A stretch of 57,261 nucleotides of DNA, from positions 1 to 57,261 of the forward strand of contig NZ_JBEBUX010000009.1 in the NCBI RefSeq assembly GCF_040393045.1. Reading direction: 5' to 3'. Position numbers and translations under genes: made by a program. Shown one piece after another: positions 45,273-53,590 of this stretch. This DNA comes from Pollutimonas bauzanensis_A. Its GTDB lineage: Bacteria > Pseudomonadota > Gammaproteobacteria > Burkholderiales > Burkholderiaceae_B. Numbering within the stretch: position 1 is the stretch's first letter; each line of letters opens with the position of its first letter. Under the pieces are notes generated by a model that saw only the letters and a program-made list of their open reading frames with translations, did no database searches and was not told where the DNA came from.

Positions 45273-45424
45273 ATCGGATGTCGAAACGTGATTGCACAGG
45301 GAAAACCCGGGTCACGCGGTCTCAAGCTTAATCGCTTTAGTAGCCAGGCATGCCAAGGTTGTCTCCTCCACCCTCCTCCTTTGGTGGATTTAGCCCAAGA
45401 TCGCAAGATCTTGGGCTTTTTTTT
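45273..45424 (+). ncRNA. Candidate small RNA with anti-Shine-Dalgarno-mimic hairpin loop
   Basis: This gene-free region contains a perfect 6-bp stem, TCCACC (45367-45372) and GGTGGA (45383-45388), that presents the ten-base loop CTCCTCCTTT. The loop matches the CCTCCTTT at the 3-prime end of 16S rRNA, so it could pair with ribosome-binding sites. Other small dyads are GGG-AAAA-CCC near 45300 and GGCATGCC near 45347. A very strong terminator follows immediately. The arrangement recalls the cuckoo/CcsR-type RNAs of alphaproteobacteria. The 5-prime end is only estimated from a weak promoter-like sequence. Confidence 0.55.
45392..45424 (+). terminator. Strong intrinsic terminator with GCAA tetraloop
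   Basis: AGCCCAAGATC (45392-45402), loop GCAA, GATCTTGGGCT (45407-45417) form an 11-bp perfect stem followed by a run of T to 45424. The stable GNRA loop and T run make this one of the clearest terminators in the window. It ends the small RNA, or could attenuate read-through into the polysaccharide operon 195 bp downstream. Confidence 0.93.
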
Positions 45425-45618
45425 GCCTTACACCCTATGGTTTTATTTCCATTTTTGTGTAATGTGGTGCTTTCAGGGTGCAGGCGGAAAGTTCCGGGTT
45501 TGGTCAAGCGCGTGCTTATGCCAGTAACATTTCTTGTTGCATCTATTTCTCTGTACTCGCCCAGCTTGTTACAGAAACAACCGATAATGATGCTGCTTTT
45601 ATTTGTTTTGGGGATTGT

Positions 45619-46761
45619 GTGATATCGCCTCACCTTTGGGGATCTTTTACCTGGCTTTATATCTGTATTGTGGCGTTCATGGTGGGCGGCTTGATTGTCG
45701 CCTCCGAGCGCTGGCACGGTGCATTTACCGGCGATTCCGACATGAACAAGCCACAAGCGTCCCATTCGCGGGCAACGCCCCGTGTGGGAGGGTTGGCGGT
45801 GCTGGCGGGAACGCTGGCCGGCTTGCTGGTTCTTGGGCCAAGCAACATGACGCTGACCTGGCTATGGCCGGTATTGTTCATTGCCGCCATGCCGGTATTT
45901 GTCGCGGGCCTGCTTGAAGACATCACCAAGGATGTGGGGTCGGGCAAGCGCCTGCTGGCCGCATTCTTGTCGGCGGCCATTGCCTGGTGGCTATTGGGCG
46001 GCGTATCTCGTGTAGGGCTGGGGTGGGCTGACTGGATCCTGTCGTTCTGGCCTATCTCACTCTTTTTCACCATGATCGCCGTTGGCGGCTGTACTCACGC
46101 GTTGAACATTATTGACGGCATGAACGGCCTGGCCGGCATGATCGCCACGCTGATGGCGTTATCGCTGGCGTTGGTAGCCTTGCAGGTACAAGACATCCCC
46201 ATCTTTTTGATTGCTGCGGCGCTTGCTTCGGCTACCCTGGGCTTCCTGGTCTGGAATTTTCCGTTCGGGCGTGTCTTTCTTGGCGATGGTGGCGCGTACT
46301 TCCTTGGCTTCATGCTGGCCGAGCTGGCCGTGCAATTGGTTGTACGCAATCCTAGTGTTTCGCCATTCTATGCGCTAGCTGTGTTGTTTTATCCGGTTTT
46401 CGAGACCTTGTTCTCGATATGGCGGCGCCGGTTCAAACGCGGCGTGCCGGTCGATCAGCCGGACGCCCTGCATTTGCACCAATTGGTATTCCGCCGCCTG
46501 GTGCGTGTCACGTTCAGTCGTGACGGTCGTCATGCGGTGCCGTCACTATGCAATGCAATGACCTCGCCTTACTTATGGGTGCTTGCGCTTATCGGCCTGG
46601 TGCCGGCGACAATATTCTGGGATAACGCCTGGGCGCTATGCGCCAGCCTGGTGGTGTTCTGCTGGGTATATATCTGGCTGTATTCCCGCCTGGTGTCATG
46701 GCGTCGCCCAGCCTGGCTGCTGCTGCCCTCGATAGGGCGCGATCACCATCGCCGCAAATAG
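45619..46761 (+). CDS. WecA/WbpL-family undecaprenyl-phosphate glycosyl-1-phosphate transferase
   Basis: This polytopic membrane enzyme of glycosyltransferase family 4 (MraY/WecA type) has about 380 residues and 10-11 helices. It transfers a HexNAc-1-phosphate to undecaprenyl phosphate to start a surface glycan. Family motifs are SHSRATPRVGGLAV, LLEDITKDVG, NIIDGMNGLAGM, FGRVFLGDGGAYFLGF and DALHLHQLVFRR. The GTG at 45619 with a GGGGA site just before it was chosen; a longer frame begins at 45478 and a shorter ATG is at 45679. It leads the polysaccharide operon. Confidence 0.9.
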   Translation: MISPHLWGSFTWLYICIVAFMVGGLIVASERWHGAFTGDSDMNKPQASHSRATPRVGGLAVLAGTLAGLLVLGPSNMTLTWLWPVLFIAAMPVFVAGLLEDITKDVGSGKRLLAAFLSAAIAWWLLGGVSRVGLGWADWILSFWPISLFFTMIAVGGCTHALNIIDGMNGLAGMIATLMALSLALVALQVQDIPIFLIAAALASATLGFLVWNFPFGRVFLGDGGAYFLGFMLAELAVQLVVRNPSVSPFYALAVLFYPVFETLFSIWRRRFKRGVPVDQPDALHLHQLVFRRLVRVTFSRDGRHAVPSLCNAMTSPYLWVLALIGLVPATIFWDNAWALCASLVVFCWVYIWLYSRLVSWRRPAWLLLPSIGRDHHRRK

Positions 46762-46815
46762 CTGCTTTGTAAAATCAGTTTTCTTCTTTTTATGTATATC
46801 GCCTGGGAGAACAAG

Positions 46816-48090
46816 TTGGAAATTCAAGATGTGAAACTTGCCGTAGTTGGTCTAGGCTACGTCGGTCTGCCTCTGGCGGTGGAGTTCGGTAAAAAGCGTA
46901 GTGTACTGGGCTTTGATATCAATAGCCGCCGTATCGCTGAGCTGAAAGATGGTCAAGACCATACGCTGGAAGTCGATTCCGCCGAGCTCGCCGAAGCCGC
47001 CCATTTGCGTTTTACCAGTGAAGCCGTGCATTTGTCTGAAGCCAATGTATTTATCGTGACGGTGCCTACGCCTATCGACGAATACAAACAGCCTGACTTG
47101 ACGCCGCTGATTCGCGCCAGCGAGACCATTGGCAAAGTCCTCAAGCGCGGCGATATCGTCATTTACGAGTCCACGGTTTATCCCGGCGCCACCGAAGAAG
47201 ACTGCGTCCCGGTACTAGAGCGTATCTCCGGCTTGCGCTTTAACGAAGACTTTTTTGCCGGCTATAGTCCCGAGCGTATCAATCCGGGCGACAAAGCGCA
47301 TCGGGTGTCCACGATCAAAAAGGTCACGTCGGGCTCTACGCCTGAAATAGCAGACTTGGTCGACGCGATCTACGGTCAGATTATTACCGCTGGCACGCAC
47401 AAAGCCACGTCGATACGTGTCGCCGAGGCCGCGAAGGTTATTGAAAACACCCAGCGCGATGTCAATATCGCCCTGATCAATGAACTGGCGCTTATCTTTA
47501 ATAAAATGGGTATCGATACCCAGGCTGTACTGGAAGCTGCCGGCACCAAATGGAACTTCCTGCCTTTCAGGCCGGGTCTGGTGGGCGGGCACTGCATAGG
47601 CGTGGATCCCTACTACCTCACGCACAAGGCTCAATCCCTGGGTTATCACCCGGAAATCATTCTGGCGGGCCGCAGGCTAAATGACTCGATGGGCGGTTAC
47701 GTGGTGTCGCAGTTGGTCAAGCAAATGACCAAGCGACGCATCCAGGTGCAGGGCTCCAAAGTGCTGGTGATGGGCCTGGCGTTCAAGGAAAACTGCCCGG
47801 ATCTGCGCAATACCCGTATTGTCGACATTGTCAGCGAGCTTGGGGAATACAACATTGACGTCGATGTCTACGACCCTTGGGTGGAGCCAGAGGCGGCAGT
47901 GCATGAATATGGCATTTCCCCCGTTGCAAGTCTCGAAGCAGGAGCCTACGATGGAATCATCCTCGCCGTGGCGCACGAGCAGTTCGTGGCGATGGGTTGC
48001 GAGGCGATTCGCGCCTTGGGTAAGCCCGAGCACGTTCTCTATGATCTTAAATATGTACTAACCGCGGCCGAATCCGATCTGCGGCTTTAA
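46816..48090 (+). CDS. tviB: UDP-N-acetylhexosamine 6-dehydrogenase (TviB/WbpA/WbpO type)
   Basis: This 424-residue NAD-dependent enzyme oxidises UDP-HexNAc to the uronic acid. It has a nucleotide-binding VGLGYVGLPLA motif (residues 11-21), VTVPTPIDEYKQPDL, FAGYSPERINPGD and the catalytic cysteine C260 in VGGHCIGVDPYYLTHKA. These match the VipA/TviB branch. A GGGAGA site six bases before the TTG at 46816 favours that start; an ATG at 46792 would add eight residues without a ribosome site. With the epimerase next to it, UDP-GalNAcA is the predicted product. Confidence 0.9.
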   Translation: MEIQDVKLAVVGLGYVGLPLAVEFGKKRSVLGFDINSRRIAELKDGQDHTLEVDSAELAEAAHLRFTSEAVHLSEANVFIVTVPTPIDEYKQPDLTPLIRASETIGKVLKRGDIVIYESTVYPGATEEDCVPVLERISGLRFNEDFFAGYSPERINPGDKAHRVSTIKKVTSGSTPEIADLVDAIYGQIITAGTHKATSIRVAEAAKVIENTQRDVNIALINELALIFNKMGIDTQAVLEAAGTKWNFLPFRPGLVGGHCIGVDPYYLTHKAQSLGYHPEIILAGRRLNDSMGGYVVSQLVKQMTKRRIQVQGSKVLVMGLAFKENCPDLRNTRIVDIVSELGEYNIDVDVYDPWVEPEAAVHEYGISPVASLEAGAYDGIILAVAHEQFVAMGCEAIRALGKPEHVLYDLKYVLTAAESDLRL

Positions 48091-48113
48091 TACAGAAAGT
48101 TGAAAGGTTCTAT

Positions 48114-49139
48114 ATGAGTAATCGTTATCAGGAAATCACTGCAAGTCTGCAGTCAGAACCCAAGGTATGGCTGATCACCGGCTGCGCCGGTTTTATTGGT
48201 TCCAATCTGCTGGAAACGTTGTTGCAAATGGGGCAGAAAGTTGTCGGCCTTGATAATTTCGCGACCGGGCATCAGTACAACCTGGACGAAGTCCAAAGAA
48301 CCGTTGCACCGGAGCTATGGAAAAACTTTAGCTTCCAGGAAGGCGATATTTGCGACCTGGATGCCTGCAAAAAAGCGGTGTCCGGGGTGGACTATGTGTT
48401 GCACCAGGCAGCGTTGGGCTCGGTGCCGCGCTCGCTGCAAGATCCCATTACCACCAATAACGTTAATATCGGCGGGTTTTTGAATATGCTGGTGGCTGCG
48501 CGCGACGCGCAGGTCAAGTCTTTTGTGTACGCGGCATCCAGTTCCACCTATGGCGACCATGAAGCCTTACCCAAGGTCGAGTCGCAAATAGGGCGGCCGT
48601 TATCGCCGTATGCGGTTACCAAGTTCGTCAACGAGCTCTACGCCGATGTCTTTACCCGCGCCTATGGGTTCGGCAGCATCGGCTTGCGTTATTTCAATGT
48701 CTTCGGCAAGCGCCAGGATCCTAACGGCGCCTATGCGGCAGTCATTCCGAAGTGGGTCGCCGCCATGATACGTGGCGAGGATGTCGTAGTGAATGGCGAC
48801 GGTGAAACCAGCCGCGACTTCTGCTTTATTGAAAACGTGGTGCAAGCCAATATTCTGGCGGCTTTGGCGCAACCAGAAGGGGTCAATCAGGTTTACAACG
48901 TGGCGTTCAATGCCCGCACCAGCTTGAACGAGCTGTTTGAATACCTGGCCAAGGCCTTGGGCAATAACGGTATTGTCTACGACAAGCAGCCCGTATACAG
49001 CGAATTCCGTGCCGGCGATGTGCGGCATTCGCAAGCCGACATCACCAAGGCCAAGCAATTGCTGGGCTACGAGCCTATGCACAACATTGTGCAAGGACTC
49101 GAGGTTTCCATGCCTTGGTATACGCAGTTCTTAAGGTAA
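48114..49139 (+). CDS. wbpP: UDP-GlcNAc/GlcNAcA C4-epimerase (WbpP/TviC type)
   Basis: This 341-residue extended short-chain dehydrogenase has a nucleotide-binding GCAGFIG motif (residues 23-29), catalytic S142-S144 region (AASSSTYGD), Y166 and K170 (YAVTK), and the RYFNVFGKRQDPNGAYAAVIPKW segment typical of group-3 4-epimerases. Together with the upstream dehydrogenase it should interconvert gluco and galacto forms and yield UDP-GalNAcA, as in Vi antigen and P. aeruginosa O6 synthesis. Confidence 0.92.
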   Translation: MSNRYQEITASLQSEPKVWLITGCAGFIGSNLLETLLQMGQKVVGLDNFATGHQYNLDEVQRTVAPELWKNFSFQEGDICDLDACKKAVSGVDYVLHQAALGSVPRSLQDPITTNNVNIGGFLNMLVAARDAQVKSFVYAASSSTYGDHEALPKVESQIGRPLSPYAVTKFVNELYADVFTRAYGFGSIGLRYFNVFGKRQDPNGAYAAVIPKWVAAMIRGEDVVVNGDGETSRDFCFIENVVQANILAALAQPEGVNQVYNVAFNARTSLNELFEYLAKALGNNGIVYDKQPVYSEFRAGDVRHSQADITKAKQLLGYEPMHNIVQGLEVSMPWYTQFLR

Positions 49140-49140
49140 C

Positions 49141-50490
49141 TTGAAAACCTTAAAGCAGCGACTTTCCGGCCTGCATTCCGACCACAGGCGCATTGCGCAG
49201 GGCGCAATGCGGGTGGCCTTTTTTTTGCTGCTTGGAAAAGCGGCAGGGGCCTTCAAGGAAATGGCGGTGGCCTATCGCTACGGCGTCAGCGATGTCGTAG
49301 ACGCCTATCAGTTCACCATGGTCATGGCGAACTGGCTGCCCGTTACCATCGTCGGCGTTTTATCGGTGGTGCTGATCCCTGTGCTGGTGCGCACTCGCTA
49401 TGAAGATGCCGCCGGTCGCAAACGTTTTCTGGGAGAGCTACAAGGCGCGGTGATCGCGGGGGGCACGGTGCTGGCCGTGCTGACTTACGTTGCCTGGCCG
49501 TGGGTGCTTGACTACGCGGGGCAGGGGTTGCCGGCCGAAGCCAGGCGCATGAGCGCTGAGCTGACGCTGGCTTTCGCGCCGGCCGCGTTGCTGACGCTGG
49601 TAACCGGTATTAGCGCCGCGCGTTTAAGAGCACATGAACGGCATATCAATACCTTGCTCGACAGCGTGCCGGCCGTGGTCATTCTGGTCTGGGTCATGCT
49701 GGCCGCCACGGTTACCGATGTTGGTCCGTTGCTTTGGGGTACCCTGGTCGGCTATCTGATTCAGTCGATATGGCTGCTTAGCCTTGCAGCGAAAGCGGAC
49801 GGCATGTGGGGCTGGCCTAAGCTGGGTCTGACGTCGCACCAATGGCCTGATTTGGTCAAGGCGGCTGGGGTGATGCTGATTGGGCAAGTCGCGATGAGCT
49901 TTGTCGGTCCGCTGGATCAGTACACAGCCGCTAATCTCGGTGCTAACGCCAATGCCACATTAGGCTACGCTAGCCGACTGTTGGCGTTGCTGTTGGGGGT
50001 TGGCGCGGCGTCTGTAGGGCGAGCGGCGTTGCCGGTTCTGGCCGATGTGCAAGGCCGTGGTGATAAGGCTCGCGCGCGATCGATGGCCCTTAAGTGGTCG
50101 GTGGTAATGGTGCTGGCCGGTTCTGCGGTTACTCTGGTGGGTTGGCTGCTTGCGCCGTGGGGCGTGGCCCTGCTGTTCGAGCGCGGCGCATTTACGGCGG
50201 AAAACACCCAGACGGTCGCCCATGTGTTGCGTTGGGGTTTGCTGCAAATGCCGTTTTATTTCGGTGTGCTGATATTGGTTCAATTGTTGGCCAGTCAGAA
50301 CCGTTATCGAATCATGGCGGCTATTGCCGTCGCCAACTTTGCGTTAAAGGCGGTCATGAACCTGGTGCTCGCTCCTGTCATGGGGCCTGCGGGGATCATG
50401 TTGGCGACCAGCCTGATGTACGTTTTATCCTATTTTTGTTATGTCGCGGTGGCTTTGCGTCCCGTTACAGCTACGAAGGTTTCCGGCTAG
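49141..50490 (+). CDS. MurJ/MviN-family lipid-linked glycan flippase
   Basis: This 449-residue polytopic protein has about 12-14 membrane segments. Features of the MVF branch of MOP exporters are the AFFLLLGKAAGAFKEMAVAYRYG start, the LIPVLVRTRYED segment and the LLFERGAFTAENT motif close to the MurJ LFxRGxF consensus. In a polysaccharide operon it probably replaces Wzx and flips the lipid-linked repeat. The TTG at 49141 starts one base after the epimerase stop; an in-frame ATG at 49207 would shorten it by 22 residues. Confidence 0.88.
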   Translation: MKTLKQRLSGLHSDHRRIAQGAMRVAFFLLLGKAAGAFKEMAVAYRYGVSDVVDAYQFTMVMANWLPVTIVGVLSVVLIPVLVRTRYEDAAGRKRFLGELQGAVIAGGTVLAVLTYVAWPWVLDYAGQGLPAEARRMSAELTLAFAPAALLTLVTGISAARLRAHERHINTLLDSVPAVVILVWVMLAATVTDVGPLLWGTLVGYLIQSIWLLSLAAKADGMWGWPKLGLTSHQWPDLVKAAGVMLIGQVAMSFVGPLDQYTAANLGANANATLGYASRLLALLLGVGAASVGRAALPVLADVQGRGDKARARSMALKWSVVMVLAGSAVTLVGWLLAPWGVALLFERGAFTAENTQTVAHVLRWGLLQMPFYFGVLILVQLLASQNRYRIMAAIAVANFALKAVMNLVLAPVMGPAGIMLATSLMYVLSYFCYVAVALRPVTATKVSG

Positions 50491-50512
50491 TTTTTAAGAT
50501 ACAGGTATTGTT

Positions 50513-51637
50513 TTGAGTTCTTCGCGTTTTCAACCCCATCTGATGATAGTGATCCACTCTTTGAGCGGAGGAGGGGCTGAGCGGGTGGCTGCCGATCTAA
50601 GCGCCTATTGGGTGCAGCGCGGCTACAAGGTTACGCTGGTTACGCAGGCCGATGCCGAGACCGATGTCTATCCCCTGCATGCGGGGGTCAAACGGTATGC
50701 CCTGGGAACAGCGGCTTTCAGCTCGGGAAAAATCAGCGGGATTTTGGCCAATTTGCGTCGCGTGCGGGCCTTGCGCCGCCTTATAAAGCGCGAGCGTCCC
50801 AGCATTGTGCTGGGCATGATGACCACCGCATCGATCCTGGCGATTGTGGCCGCGCGCGGCCTGCAATGCCGGGTCATTGCGACTGAACATACGCATCCGC
50901 CCTCCCAGGATTTGTCTGAAATGTGGCTGCGCCTGCGGCGTTGGGCCTATCCCCAGGCAGCGGCGGTAGTGGCCTTGACCTCCGGCACGGCGGCCTGGAT
51001 CAAAGAGCACGTGCCTGGCTCGCGGGTAACGGTTATTCCCAATGCAGTACGCTGGCCCTTGGAGAATGCCGAACCGTTGTTGAGCCCACCAGCCAGAGAG
51101 GGGCGCTATCGTCTGTTGGCCGCTGGCCGCTTGCATCCCCATAAAGGTTTCGACCTTTTGATTAAGGCGTTTCAGGCTATCGCCCGGCAGTTTCCAAGTT
51201 GGGATCTGGTCATCCTCGGAGAGGGTGATTGCCGTGAGGCCTTGCAAAGCCAGGTCGATGAAGCTGGGCTCACCGAGCGCGTCAGTATGCCGGGTCGGGT
51301 TGGCAATGTAGGCGACTGGTACGCCCAATCGGATCTTTATGTACTAAGCTCGCGCGTCGAGGGTTTGTCCAACACCTTGCTGGAAGCCATGGCCAGTGGC
51401 CTGGCTCCTGTGGCATTCGATTGCGAGACTGGGCCTCGAGAAATCGTGCGTAATGGCATCGATGGCGTGCTGGTTAGTCCCCCCGAGGATGACGAGGCGT
51501 TGGCCGCCCATTTGTCGGACATGATGGCGCATCAGGAGCAGCGGATAGCCTATGCACGGCGCGCTGTGGACGTGCGTGACAGGTTTTCCACGACCAGGGT
51601 TATGGCTTTGTGGGGCCATTTGTTTGAAGTCCATTAA
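50513..51637 (+). CDS. GT4-family glycosyltransferase
   Basis: This 374-residue GT-B enzyme has an N-terminal acceptor domain starting HLMIVIHSLSGGGAERVAADLSAYW and a C-terminal nucleotide-sugar domain with AAGRLHPHKGFDLLIKAF, GEGDCREAL and the EX7E-type stretch EGLSNTLLEAMASG. The opening resembles PglH/PglJ-like HexNAc transferases. It is a paralogue of the transferase at 53587. It starts with TTG at 50513, giving MSSSRF. It adds one sugar to the lipid-linked chain; donor unknown. Confidence 0.92.
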   Translation: MSSSRFQPHLMIVIHSLSGGGAERVAADLSAYWVQRGYKVTLVTQADAETDVYPLHAGVKRYALGTAAFSSGKISGILANLRRVRALRRLIKRERPSIVLGMMTTASILAIVAARGLQCRVIATEHTHPPSQDLSEMWLRLRRWAYPQAAAVVALTSGTAAWIKEHVPGSRVTVIPNAVRWPLENAEPLLSPPAREGRYRLLAAGRLHPHKGFDLLIKAFQAIARQFPSWDLVILGEGDCREALQSQVDEAGLTERVSMPGRVGNVGDWYAQSDLYVLSSRVEGLSNTLLEAMASGLAPVAFDCETGPREIVRNGIDGVLVSPPEDDEALAAHLSDMMAHQEQRIAYARRAVDVRDRFSTTRVMALWGHLFEVH

Positions 51638-51656
51638 GCCGCCCCTTTGGGCGGCT
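51637..51656. other. Perfect hairpin before asnB-like gene
   Basis: AGCCGCCC, loop CTTT, GGGCGGCT form an 8-bp GC-rich stem right at the glycosyltransferase stop codon. No T run follows, so it is unlikely to be a full terminator; it may stabilise or separate message segments ahead of the start at 51674. Confidence 0.55.
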
Positions 51657-51673
51657 GCAAAAGCGAGCAGACT

Positions 51674-53590
51674 ATGTGCGGGATCATTGGAATATGGGGC
51701 GCGTTGCCGGACAAGCAGGCCATAGTCAAATATGGATGCCGCAGCATGCGGCATCGAGGTCCGGACAGCGAAGGTTATTGGGAAGACCCTGAGGCGGGGC
51801 TGGCATTGGGCCATGTCCGCCTGGCGATTCTTGACCTGACCGAGGCCGGGCATCAGCCCATGGTGTCGGCCTGCGGACGCTACGCCTTGGTGCTGAATGG
51901 CGAAATCTATAATCACCTTGACCTGCGGGCTTTGCTGGAAGCCCAGGGGCACGCGCCGGCCTGGCGCGGCCACTCCGACACCGAGACGGTGCTCGCAGGA
52001 TTTGCCGCCTGGGGGGTGCAAAAAACGCTGCAGGCCGCCGTGGGTATGTTTGCCATGGCCTTATGGGATCGTCAGGCACGCACCTTGTCGCTGATGCGCG
52101 ACCGCATGGGTGAGAAGCCGTTATATCTGGGGTTTGTCGCTGGCAATTTTGTGTTTGCTTCGGAACTCAAGGCGCTTACCGCCATACCCGGTTTCAACAA
52201 TGAGCCGGACCGCAGGGCGTTGTCGCTGCTGGTCCGGCACAACTATATTCCCGCGCCTTTCAGCATCTACGGCGCGATCAGCAAGCTGGAGCCTGGTTCG
52301 TGGGTGCAGTTATCCCAAGAACAACGCAGGCATGGGTCCTTGCCTGTGTCGCAACGCTACTGGTCGGCGCAGGACGTAGCCCAGGACGCATCCCAGGACA
52401 TGCTGTCATTCGGTTCCGACAACGAGGCGGTAGACGCCTTGGAAGCGGTGTTGTCGTCCGCGGTAAAGGGCCAGATGATATCGGATGTGGCGCTGGGGGC
52501 GTTCTTGTCGGGGGGTATAGATTCGTCGATTGTCGTAGCGCTGATGCAGCAACGCAATGCCCAGGCAGTCAAGACATTTTCCATCGGCTTCGATGATCCG
52601 GCCTTTAACGAGGCCGAACATGCCAAGGCCGTTGCTAGCCACTTAGGCACCCAGCATACGGAGCTCTATGTCAGCGCCAACGACGCGCTTGCAGTGGTTC
52701 CCGGTTTGGCAGGGCTGTATGACGAACCTTTCGCAGACTCTTCCCAGATTCCAACCATTCTGGTTACGCGCATGGCTCGCCGCCACGTCACGGTAGCCTT
52801 GTCCGGCGATGGCGGGGACGAGCTGTTTGGCGGCTATTCGCGCTATTTCCGGGCCAAGCGCTGGTGGGATAAGCGCGAGTCCATCCCTGGGGTGCTGCGC
52901 ACGCCCATGGCCGCAGCGGCACGCATTGGGGCGGGGGTGCTGGGGGCGGGCCATCAACGCGAACAGTTTGAAAAGCTGGCGGAAGTCCTGGGGGCGGCGC
53001 ATTGCGGCAAGTTTTATCAGCAATTCGTGTCGTACTGGAAAGATCCCGCGCAGGTGGTGATAGGCGCCAATGTCCCTGAGACGCCGTTTGACCACCCGTC
53101 AAACGCTGCGATTTTCGAGCGCATGATGTTGCTGGATGCGCAGACCTATTTGCCCGATGACATCCTCGTCAAGGTTGATCGGGCTGCAATGGCGGCAAGC
53201 CTGGAAACCCGCGTGCCCATGATCGATCACCGCGTATTCGAATTCGCGCAGCGCTTGCCGCGCGACTACAAAATACGCGACGGGCAAGGAAAGTGGCTTT
53301 TGCGCCAGCTCTTGTACCGGCATGTGCCGCGCCAAATGGTCGACCGTCCCAAAAAAGGGTTCTCGGTTCCATTAGGCGCATGGTTGCGCGGGCCCTTGCA
53401 AGACTGGGCCAGCGCTTTGCTGGATCCGGCTTTGCTACGTCAGCAGGGACTCTTCCATGCTGAACCCATCATACGTAAATGGCAGGAGCACCAGTCCGGA
53501 AAGCGAGATTGGAGCACGCATTTATGGAGCATTCTGATGACGCAGGCGTGGCTGGAAACGAACAAGGCAGCAAGTACGAGGCAGCCATGA
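51674..53590 (+). CDS. asnB: Glutamine-hydrolysing asparagine synthase-family amidotransferase
   Basis: This 638-residue enzyme has the class II glutaminase nucleophile C2 (MCGIIGIWG), RHRGPDSEGYW and LNGEIYNH in the glutaminase domain, and the ATP-pyrophosphatase SGGIDSS (279-285) with DELFGGYSRYF in the synthase domain. Family members in O-antigen loci, such as WbpS of P. aeruginosa O6, are linked to amidated uronic acids. Together with the TviB/WbpP pair this suggests GalNAcA amide. The ATG at 51674 must be the start because Cys2 has to be exposed. Confidence 0.93.
   Translation: MCGIIGIWGALPDKQAIVKYGCRSMRHRGPDSEGYWEDPEAGLALGHVRLAILDLTEAGHQPMVSACGRYALVLNGEIYNHLDLRALLEAQGHAPAWRGHSDTETVLAGFAAWGVQKTLQAAVGMFAMALWDRQARTLSLMRDRMGEKPLYLGFVAGNFVFASELKALTAIPGFNNEPDRRALSLLVRHNYIPAPFSIYGAISKLEPGSWVQLSQEQRRHGSLPVSQRYWSAQDVAQDASQDMLSFGSDNEAVDALEAVLSSAVKGQMISDVALGAFLSGGIDSSIVVALMQQRNAQAVKTFSIGFDDPAFNEAEHAKAVASHLGTQHTELYVSANDALAVVPGLAGLYDEPFADSSQIPTILVTRMARRHVTVALSGDGGDELFGGYSRYFRAKRWWDKRESIPGVLRTPMAAAARIGAGVLGAGHQREQFEKLAEVLGAAHCGKFYQQFVSYWKDPAQVVIGANVPETPFDHPSNAAIFERMMLLDAQTYLPDDILVKVDRAAMAASLETRVPMIDHRVFEFAQRLPRDYKIRDGQGKWLLRQLLYRHVPRQMVDRPKKGFSVPLGAWLRGPLQDWASALLDPALLRQQGLFHAEPIIRKWQEHQSGKRDWSTHLWSILMTQAWLETNKAASTRQP

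Noticed and set aside
45478..45618. Upstream extension of the WecA-like transferase
   Set aside because: The frame is open, but the encoded peptide is polar and Cys-rich rather than a membrane segment, and no ribosome site supports a start there; GTG at 45619 fits better.
53479..53586. 36-residue N-terminal extension of the second GT4
   Set aside because: It lies wholly inside asnB in another frame; MKILFFVSS at 53587 is the family start and overlaps the asnB stop as ATGA.
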